Shown here piece after piece: positions 1 through 4,125 of a DNA stretch of 6,694 nt. Below the pieces are notes generated by a model. The model was not told the origin of the DNA, made no database searches, and worked only from the letters and a program-made list of their open reading frames with translations. Each line of letters opens with the position of its first letter. Positions within the stretch are counted from its first letter, which is position 1. This DNA comes from Methanobacterium sp. (lineage in GTDB: Archaea; Methanobacteriota; Methanobacteria; Methanobacteriales; Methanobacteriaceae). The stretch lies in the NCBI GenBank assembly GCA_021372715.1, contig JAJFTX010000100.1, forward strand, positions 1 through 6,694, given 5' to 3'. A program made the position numbers and the translations under genes.

Positions 1-229
1 ACATGCATGATTCGATGGCGTTTTGAAACAATGTATCTATGAATTTTGTACGAGCAATCACATATTCATACATCCCTTTAGGGAAAAATCTATTTTTAAA
101 GAAATTTCGGAGTATATTAATTTTTATAACAGGTAAAAAGAATTTTGGGACTAATATTGGTGCAATATAATCATTACTTTTAAATTGTGGTGTTTTTTCA
201 TAGAAGGATAGAGCTCGAATCATGCATGT
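1..229. repeat. 15-bp perfect inverted repeat inside the LCM-type methyltransferase gene
   Basis: ACATGCATGATTCGA at 1-15 is the exact reverse complement of 215-229; 199 bp separate the arms. Both copies are within coding sequence, and the arm contains the palindrome CATGCATG. It may be chance, or may relate to the end of a contig if position 1 is one. Confidence 0.5.
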
Positions 230-298
230 AAATTCCGCTGTTCTTGAAGTTTTACGGTCAATCCTTTTTTCGGTATTTTTCAATTCTATCTCATCCAT
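1..298 (-). CDS. LCM-family (TIGR00027-like) SAM-dependent methyltransferase, 5' part only
   Basis: The reading frame runs from an ATG at 298 leftwards to the window edge without a stop, giving 99 codons of an N-terminal region. The peptide contains SRTAEFTCMIRAL (residues 18-30) and YEYVIARTKFIDTLF (77-91). These match the two N-terminal landmarks of the leucine-carboxyl-methyltransferase-like family of putative methyltransferases (the 'RTAE...RA' helix and the 'ARTxFID' helix). In that family the SAM-binding glycine motif follows soon after, so it would lie just outside the window. The likely role is methyl transfer from S-adenosylmethionine to an unknown, probably small-molecule, substrate in the cytoplasm. 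The start is chosen because it is the first ATG in frame and leaves a normal-length N-terminus. There is no good ribosome binding site, so the transcript may be nearly leaderless. The gene is divergent from the methyltransferase at 447. Confidence 0.75.
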   Translation of the reverse strand, partial: MDEIELKNTEKRIDRKTSRTAEFTCMIRALSFYEKTPQFKSNDYIAPILVPKFFLPVIKINILRNFFKNRFFPKGMYEYVIARTKFIDTLFQNAIESCM

Positions 299-324
299 GG
301 TTTTCAAATAATATTATGAATAAA

Positions 325-332
325 CGATATAC
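325..332 (-). promoter_or_regulatory. Weak TATA-like box for the LCM-type methyltransferase
   Basis: Read on the minus strand this is GTATATCG, centred about 30 bp before the ATG at 298. An archaeal start site about 25 bp downstream would give a leader of only a few bases, which fits the absence of a ribosome binding site. The surrounding 140 bp is so AT-rich that the match is only suggestive. Confidence 0.25.
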
Positions 333-403
333 TTCAAATTCATTTCGATAAAATAAATTAGTCTAAAACATAATATAATTGATCATATAGTCTATGAATC
401 ATG

Positions 404-419
404 TTTACTATAATGTAAA
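404..419. promoter_or_regulatory. Inverted repeat TTTAC-N6-GTAAA in the divergent promoter region
   Basis: A five-base dyad (TTTAC at 404-408, GTAAA at 415-419) spaced by TATAAT sits immediately before the AT-rich TTTAATAAATA stretch that could serve as the TATA element of the methyltransferase at 447. The position suits a regulator-binding operator, but in sequence this AT-rich such a dyad can arise by chance. Confidence 0.2.
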
Positions 420-446
420 TTTAATAAATAAATAGATGTGTATATG

Positions 447-1082
447 ATGCCTAAATGGGACTCGTTTGAGCTATATGCGGAAAAATATGATGAATGGTTT
501 CAAAAAAATAAAAATATTTACGAATCAGAGATTAACGCTATTAAGGAACTAATGCCCGAATGTAAAAATGGTATAGAAGTGGGTGTTGGAAGTGGAAAGT
601 TTGCAGCACGACTTGGTATTAAATTAGGTGTCGAACCATCTAATAAAATGGGTAAAATAGCCCAAAAAAGAAGTATAAAAGTGATGGAAGGTGTTGCTGA
701 ATCGCTTCCCTTTGATGATTTTGTTTTTGATTTTGTTTTAATGGTGACTACCATCTGTTTTATTGATAACATTGAAAAAGCCTTTAAAGAATCTAATAGA
801 GTGTTAAAATATGGAGGCTATCTAATAATTGGTTTTATAGATTCAAAGAGCCCATTGGGGGAATTTTATGAAAAACACAAAGCAGAAAGTACATTTTATA
901 AGGATGCAATTTTTCATTCGGTAGAGGAAGTAAGATCGTTTATGGAGAAGGCTAATTTTAAGGATTTTAATTATAGACAGACTTTATTTCAACCTTTAGA
1001 GAATATAATTGGTGTTGAACCGGTAAAAGAAGGATATGGGAAAGGATCTTTTGTAGTTATTAGAGGGTTGAACTCATTTTAA
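447..1082 (+). CDS. Class I SAM-dependent methyltransferase (Methyltransf_11 type)
   Basis: A 211-residue soluble protein with a Rossmann-like SAM-binding fold. Motif I is IEVGVGSGKFA (residues 43-53), the acidic end of strand 2 is GVEPS (61-65), motif II/III is the EGVAESLPF segment (81-89) followed by FDFVLMVTTICFIDN (94-108), and the post-motif is RVLKYGGYLIIGF (118-130). These are the standard elements of small-molecule methyltransferases of the UbiE/Methyltransf_11 group; the acceptor cannot be told from sequence. The frame is open back to a GTG at 438 (three extra residues), and ATG codons lie at 444 and 447. I chose 447 because MPKWDSFELYAEKYDEWF looks like a natural family N-terminus. 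No Shine-Dalgarno sequence precedes any of these starts, so a leaderless or short-leader transcript is likely. The gene is complete and ends with TAA. It is divergent from the other methyltransferase gene, with about 150 bp between the starts. Confidence 0.85.
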   Translation: MPKWDSFELYAEKYDEWFQKNKNIYESEINAIKELMPECKNGIEVGVGSGKFAARLGIKLGVEPSNKMGKIAQKRSIKVMEGVAESLPFDDFVFDFVLMVTTICFIDNIEKAFKESNRVLKYGGYLIIGFIDSKSPLGEFYEKHKAESTFYKDAIFHSVEEVRSFMEKANFKDFNYRQTLFQPLENIIGVEPVKEGYGKGSFVVIRGLNSF

Positions 1083-1116
1083 ATAAATTATTTAAAAAAG
1101 ATCATTATTTTAATAA

Positions 1117-1125
1117 TATATAAAT
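1117..1125 (+). promoter_or_regulatory. TATA box of the zinc-ribbon gene
   Basis: TATATAAAT is a strong archaeal TATA-box match. Its centre at about 1121 predicts a transcript start near 1146, leaving a leader of about 24 nt. That leader contains an AGGG-type ribosome binding site (1155-1158) before the ATG at 1170. This separates the small gene from the methyltransferase upstream and argues for its own promoter. Confidence 0.5.
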
Positions 1126-1169
1126 CCAGATAGTATAATCAGTTTATTCTGAATAGGGATGAAAAAGAA

Positions 1170-1409
1170 ATGCGTAAAAAAGTTAAAACAGATGAAGAAG
1201 AGGTTCTGGAAAGGAAACATGCAGAAGAAGCTCTAAACAGGAAAGCGAAAGCAGGAATCCATGCTGATGTTTGCACCACTCCTCTTAAAATGGCCAAGGG
1301 CCATATTAGAAAGAAACCATTAGTCAAAACAATTACATGCAAAAAATGTGGAAAAAGTTTTAAAACAAACAGTGATAGAAATTTATGTTTTGATTGTCAG
1401 AAGAATTGA
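1170..1409 (+). CDS. Small zinc-ribbon protein of unknown function
   Basis: A 79-residue, very basic protein. The C-terminus carries two CxxC knuckles: Cys57-x-x-Cys60 (CKKCGKSF) and Cys73-x-x-Cys76 (CFDC), spaced by 12 residues, as in four-cysteine zinc ribbons. The N-terminal third (about residues 8-27) is a charged stretch rich in Glu, Lys and Ala that should form a helix, and residues 40-53 are basic. I recognise no named family; a nucleic-acid-binding or protein-adaptor role is possible but is inference. The gene is supported by a good TATA box, a ribosome binding site (AGGG about 11 nt before the ATG) and the coherent zinc motif. An ATG at 1159 is in another frame and is not used. An opposite-strand open frame over 1139-1342 is a shadow. 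The gene converges on the antiporter. Confidence 0.75.
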   Translation: MRKKVKTDEEEVLERKHAEEALNRKAKAGIHADVCTTPLKMAKGHIRKKPLVKTITCKKCGKSFKTNSDRNLCFDCQKN

Positions 1410-1440
1410 TAAAAATACTCATAAACTAATTAGATTTAGT

Positions 1441-1457
1441 AATAAAATAGTTTTATT
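1441..1457. terminator. Possible bidirectional terminator between convergent genes
   Basis: AATAAAA and TTTTATT form a perfect seven-base inverted repeat around a TAG loop, in the 101-bp gap between the ends of the zinc-ribbon gene and the antiporter. Each strand presents a T-rich run at the stem's 3' arm. The stem is made only of A-T pairs, so it is a weak hairpin. T-rich tracts alone can terminate archaeal transcription. Confidence 0.35.
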
Positions 1458-1510
1458 CAGATTAACCCTAAATAAATATTAATTTTCATTCTATCTTGCT
1501 TTTTAATTCA

Positions 1511-2668
1511 CTATTTATTATTTTTAATATTCACTATGTCTTCTGAGTGTTGTGGCATGAACCATTTTTGTGCTATGAAAGTAGGGATAACTGCACTTGC
1601 TACTACAACTCCAATAAGAATCGAGTATTGTACCTGATTAATATATCCTGAAGTCAGTCCGAATACGCTTGCTATTGTTCCAAATGTTAGTCCTGTACTC
1701 ATTAAGAGTGTTGTATATATACTTCCATGTGAAATAAATCTTTCAGCCAGGAAATAAATCCCTATAAATTTACTGATCATTTTTAAACCAAATAGGATTA
1801 CAAATAGTCCTATTGCTGATAAAATTAAGGGTATGGAAACGTTTAATCCTCCTACGATGAAAAAGATGGGAGTTATTACAGCATAGGATACGGTTCTTAA
1901 CCTGTTACGAACTAATTTGGTGCATGATGTTTCTGTGAAGTGTTTAGACATGAGAAGTCCCAGTAAAAATGCTGGTAAAACAGCCTGACCGTTCCCAATA
2001 CTTGCAAAATACATGAAAACAAGTAATAATACGAGAATGTATTTTATTTCAGGTTCTACTACTTTATCTTTTAATCGAGGATTATCGAATACGATATGTG
2101 AAAATTTAGCTGCTAAAACAATCACAATTACAGATACAATAATGAATAATGCAGTATATAATGTTGGTTTTATAAATAGGATGCTTAAAGCTATGGCAGT
2201 TCCCATATCCGTGATAAATGTAGATGCCATCAGAATCTTACCGATTTCTGTCTGAGATAGATTAGTTTCAACTAATACAGAATAGACTACGGCCAAGGAA
2301 GTAGTTGATAGGGCTACTCCTGCAATTAAAGCTGCTGAAAGATTCCATCCTGCAAAATAATAAGTATAAAGTGAACATACGATAAATGGAGCTAAGAATG
2401 AGAAAAATCCGATTAGAAAACTTTCTTTAAACTTTTCCTTCATTAATTCAGTGTCTATTTCTGTTCCAGCTAGAAATGTTAATAAAATGCCTCCAAAACT
2501 GGCGATGAACAGCATCCAGTCCTGAGTTTGAATTACTCCCAGGTTTCCAGCTATAACTCCTAATAAAATCTCAATTATGGCCACTGATAAGCCTAATCTT
2601 AATGAAATAAGACTTGCTAGTAAAATAGTTATTCCTACCAGTAATGGTATTAATTGTATAGATATCAT
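1511..2668 (-). CDS. Fluoride-riboswitch-controlled cation:proton antiporter (CPA2/NapA-KefB type)
   Basis: A 385-residue integral membrane protein with about 11-13 hydrophobic segments and no C-terminal TrkA/RCK regulatory domain, so it is close to the bare transport core of the monovalent cation:proton antiporter-2 family. Family landmarks are EILLGVIAGNLG (33-44), GGILLTFLAGTEID (59-72), the unwound-helix segment ALSTTSLAVVYSVL (119-132), the ion-site helix MASTFITDMG (147-156), LPAFLLGLLMSK (231-242) and GGLNVSIP (273-280). The essential Asp is Asp154; the preceding position, Asp or Asn in well-studied members, is Thr153. Lys296 or Lys300 may match the conserved core lysine. The start is fixed by AGGAGG six bases before the ATG. 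The gene is monocistronic. The leader carries a fluoride riboswitch, so expression should rise with fluoride. The protein may expel fluoride itself in exchange for protons, or relieve acid or Na+ stress caused by HF entry. Antiporter genes are known riboswitch partners, but the substrate here is not shown by sequence. Confidence 0.88.
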   Translation of the reverse strand: MISIQLIPLLVGITILLASLISLRLGLSVAIIEILLGVIAGNLGVIQTQDWMLFIASFGGILLTFLAGTEIDTELMKEKFKESFLIGFFSFLAPFIVCSLYTYYFAGWNLSAALIAGVALSTTSLAVVYSVLVETNLSQTEIGKILMASTFITDMGTAIALSILFIKPTLYTALFIIVSVIVIVLAAKFSHIVFDNPRLKDKVVEPEIKYILVLLLVFMYFASIGNGQAVLPAFLLGLLMSKHFTETSCTKLVRNRLRTVSYAVITPIFFIVGGLNVSIPLILSAIGLFVILFGLKMISKFIGIYFLAERFISHGSIYTTLLMSTGLTFGTIASVFGLTSGYINQVQYSILIGVVVASAVIPTFIAQKWFMPQHSEDIVNIKNNK

Positions 2669-2674
2669 AAGCTT

Positions 2675-2701
2675 CCTCCTGATTTAAATAATTCATAGGA
2701 G
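2675..2701 (-). promoter_or_regulatory. Riboswitch expression platform: anti-SD strand and AGGAGG ribosome binding site
   Basis: The ribosome binding site AGGAGG lies at 2680-2675, six bases before the antiporter ATG. CUCCU at 2701-2697 can pair with AGGAG at 2680-2676 across a 16-nt AU-rich loop. Four of those five CUCCU bases also form the 3' strand of the aptamer pseudoknot. The two pairings exclude each other, so ligand binding should release the ribosome binding site. No U-tract follows, which fits control of translation rather than termination. Confidence 0.65.
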
Positions 2702-2746
2702 TCATCAGCTCATCAAAATAAGCGGTTGAAGGCGAACTCCATCACC
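2696..2746 (-). promoter_or_regulatory. Fluoride riboswitch aptamer (crcB motif)
   Basis: Read on the minus strand, all parts of the fluoride aptamer are present in order. P1 pairs GGUG (2746-2743) with CGCC (2734-2731), including one U-G pair. The P1 loop AUGGAGUU supplies GGAGU (2740-2736), which forms the pseudoknot with ACUCC (2702-2698). The joining segment UUCAACC leads into P2, six pairs GCUUAU/AUGAGC (2723-2718 with 2713-2708) closed by a UUUG loop. The conserved UGAUG (2707-2703) follows P2, directly before the pseudoknot strand. The GAUG after P1, the UUCGCC segment and the UGAUGACUCCUA tail match what I recall of the crcB consensus and of the Bacillus cereus and Thermotoga petrophila examples. 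It binds one fluoride ion through Mg2+ ions. It lies 28 bases upstream of the antiporter start and should turn that gene on when fluoride is high. I could not run an Rfam model, but the match is structural as well as in sequence. Confidence 0.92.
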
Positions 2747-2767
2747 TTATTAATCATTTTATTTTAG

Positions 2768-2777
2768 TATATTTATA
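2768..2777 (-). promoter_or_regulatory. TATA box of the antiporter / riboswitch transcript
   Basis: On the minus strand this reads TATAAATATA, a strong archaeal TATA match. Its centre near 2773 predicts a transcript start at about 2747, right at the first base of the riboswitch P1 stem (2746). The leader would be about 80 nt and consist almost wholly of aptamer plus ribosome binding site. This agreement supports both calls. Confidence 0.6.
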
Positions 2778-2837
2778 GTATTTGCTCTCGGTAGATAAAT
2801 TAAAAAAAAATTGCATATCTTAAATTCATTATTATTC

Positions 2838-2873
2838 AAAAAAAATTATTGGACACCTATATCTTAGGCATCC
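2838..2873 (-). terminator. Hairpin plus U-tract terminator of the CPBP gene
   Basis: On the minus strand, GGAUGCCU (2873-2866) pairs with AGGUGUCC (2858-2851) over eight positions, two of them G-U pairs, with a seven-base loop. After a short AAUAA spacer comes a run of eight U (2845-2838). It begins 25 bases after the CPBP stop codon and lies before the antiporter promoter. It should isolate the riboswitch-controlled gene from read-through of the CPBP gene. Confidence 0.65.
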
Positions 2874-2897
2874 TATCTTCATGGTTTTTAAAGATTT

Positions 2898-3875
2898 TCA
2901 CGTACTCGGTTCTGGTATGTTCTCTTTTTTCCAGAGATTTGATTTTAAGAGTATTATTGCAAATATGGCCATGATTGCCATACCATAAATTCCCGGGCCA
3001 AAAGAAAATACAGAGTCTACTGGGGTCGCTATGAACATATTAGCTGACGGTCCTCCTGCAACATCGGTTATTAAGTGTAGTAATACAGCTATCCAGACGC
3101 TTCCTGTTTTTAAAACAGCATAACTGAAAATAATTCCCATTACTATTGTACCAAATATCATAGCTAAATTTCCCAGTATGGGTTGTCCTGGATAATTCAT
3201 TCCCAGAATAATAGTCCCACTATGCCAGATCCCCCAAATTATCCCCAGTATTAAAACGCCTTTATATCCTCCTAAAAGAGGGAATAATCTGTCTTGGAGG
3301 TATACTCTCCATCCGTATTCTTCTCCAAAAAATAAGGGCCATAAAAATAAACCATACATAATTGAAAGGGTTATAAATGCCATAAAGTAATTGGTTAAGT
3401 TAAATTCTTTTTCAGGAATGCCTAAACCAAAGACATAGTTTAGAACTAAACTAACAAAGAGTATAACAAAATAAATCACCGGTATAATTATATAGAATTT
3501 AAGATTTTTTCCAAAGAATAATTTGGATGGTTTAAGTTCTTCTCTCCATTTCTTTTTCAAGTTAAGTATTATCACACTAATTAATCCCAAAATCGCAATA
3601 ATAGATGAAAGGAGGGGTAATGTACCACCTATACTACCCATAATGGGGGTGACATATCCTTCAAAGAAATATAGGATTGTAAAAATCAAAAAGAAAGCAA
3701 ATATTATCTTGGTCTCTTTGTTTAGAGCTTTGGATTTAAAAAGGAACATACAAATTATGGCAACTGTTGCAGGAATCAGCATATCTGTCCCAGCAACAGA
3801 TTTTAAACCATACATAAAAACAACAAATTGTAGAATATAAGTCGCTGCAAATGTAATAATTAGAAAAACCAACAA
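2898..3875 (-). CDS. CPBP-family (Rce1/Abi) intramembrane metalloprotease
   Basis: At least 325 residues with about eight or nine membrane segments. The conserved CPBP signature is complete: Glu185-Glu186-x-x-x-Arg190 (EEYGWR), the WGIWH motif ending in His218, and HLITD with His267 and Asp271. In this family these residues form the metal-dependent active site of type II CAAX prenyl endopeptidase-like enzymes; archaeal and bacterial members often act in unknown membrane proteolysis or in peptide immunity. The substrate cannot be inferred here. The N-terminus is uncertain. The first usable in-frame start is a TTG at 3875, which would begin inside the first membrane helix. The frame is open back to 3947 and encodes a plausible leader (NPNLNSGQLKKE) with no ATG, GTG or TTG. 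An ATG at 3931 lies one base out of frame next to a G tract. The TATA-like box at 3965-3972 would start transcription just before that ATG. The gene probably begins near 3931. Confidence 0.85.
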   Translation of the reverse strand: MLVFLIITFAATYILQFVVFMYGLKSVAGTDMLIPATVAIICMFLFKSKALNKETKIIFAFFLIFTILYFFEGYVTPIMGSIGGTLPLLSSIIAILGLISVIILNLKKKWREELKPSKLFFGKNLKFYIIIPVIYFVILFVSLVLNYVFGLGIPEKEFNLTNYFMAFITLSIMYGLFLWPLFFGEEYGWRVYLQDRLFPLLGGYKGVLILGIIWGIWHSGTIILGMNYPGQPILGNLAMIFGTIVMGIIFSYAVLKTGSVWIAVLLHLITDVAGGPSANMFIATPVDSVFSFGPGIYGMAIMAIFAIILLKSNLWKKENIPEPST

Positions 3876-3964
3876 TTCTTTTTTTAATTGTCCGCTATTT
3901 AAATTTGGATTATTTATATTGAAACCCCCATAAATATTCGATAATTAATTTCTATCTAATAATC

Positions 3965-3972
3965 CATATATC
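3965..3972 (-). promoter_or_regulatory. TATA-like box of the CPBP gene
   Basis: GATATATG on the minus strand, centred near 3968. A start site about 25 bp on, near 3943, leaves a 12-nt leader before the out-of-frame ATG at 3931 but about 68 nt before the TTG at 3875. This favours a protein start near 3931. The rest of the 250-bp gap between the CPBP and kinase genes shows no convincing gene or RNA. Confidence 0.35.
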
Positions 3973-4089
3973 AATTTCTATTACTCTATAGGTTTAAGCG
4001 AGGATATTCTGCTGATGAGAAGGATAGTTCAGTATTTGTAAGTAATATTAGTTGTTAAAATCTATCTTCTTATAATGGGGTGTCATAAA

Positions 4090-4102
4090 GCTAAAAAGAA
4101 AG
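4090..4102 (-). terminator. T-rich tract after the kinase gene
   Basis: On the minus strand, CTTTCTTTTTAGC lies about 25-35 bases beyond the kinase stop codon. T-rich tracts of this sort can stop archaeal RNA polymerase without a hairpin. No strong stem precedes it, so the call is tentative. Confidence 0.25.
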
Positions 4103-4125
4103 TTTAAAGTTATTTTATCGTAAAT

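Noticed and set aside
1081..1112. AT-only inverted repeats after the class I methyltransferase as a terminator
   Set aside because: The stems contain only A-T pairs in very AT-rich sequence and cannot be told from chance.
1188..1250. The EEEVLERKHAEEAL stretch of the zinc-ribbon protein resembles the ERKxAEEAL linker of PAS kinases, suggesting a gene fragment
   Set aside because: The likeness covers only a few charged helix residues. No PAS or kinase motif surrounds it, and the gene has its own promoter and zinc motif.
1139..1342. A 67-codon minus-strand open frame over the zinc-ribbon gene
   Set aside because: The plus-strand gene has a TATA box, a ribosome binding site and a four-cysteine zinc motif. 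The antisense frame has no recognisable motif and is a shadow.
2713..2742. A nine-codon upstream frame (MEFAFNRLF) in the antiporter leader, which could look like a leader peptide
   Set aside because: It lies wholly inside the riboswitch aptamer, whose conserved GAUGG explains the ATG. The would-be ribosome binding site is only two bases from it and is part of P1.
3912..3931. ATG at 3931 as the direct start of the CPBP gene
   Set aside because: As written it reads five codons and stops (MGVSI then TAA). It works only if the adjacent G tract is one base longer, so it is reported as a finding rather than used as the start.
4009..4030. CTGATGAG in the CPBP-kinase gap resembles a hammerhead core, a C/D-box RNA or a second fluoride aptamer
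   Set aside because: No GAAA core or flanking stems for a hammerhead, no downstream D box at normal spacing, and no P1 or pseudoknot partner for a fluoride aptamer.
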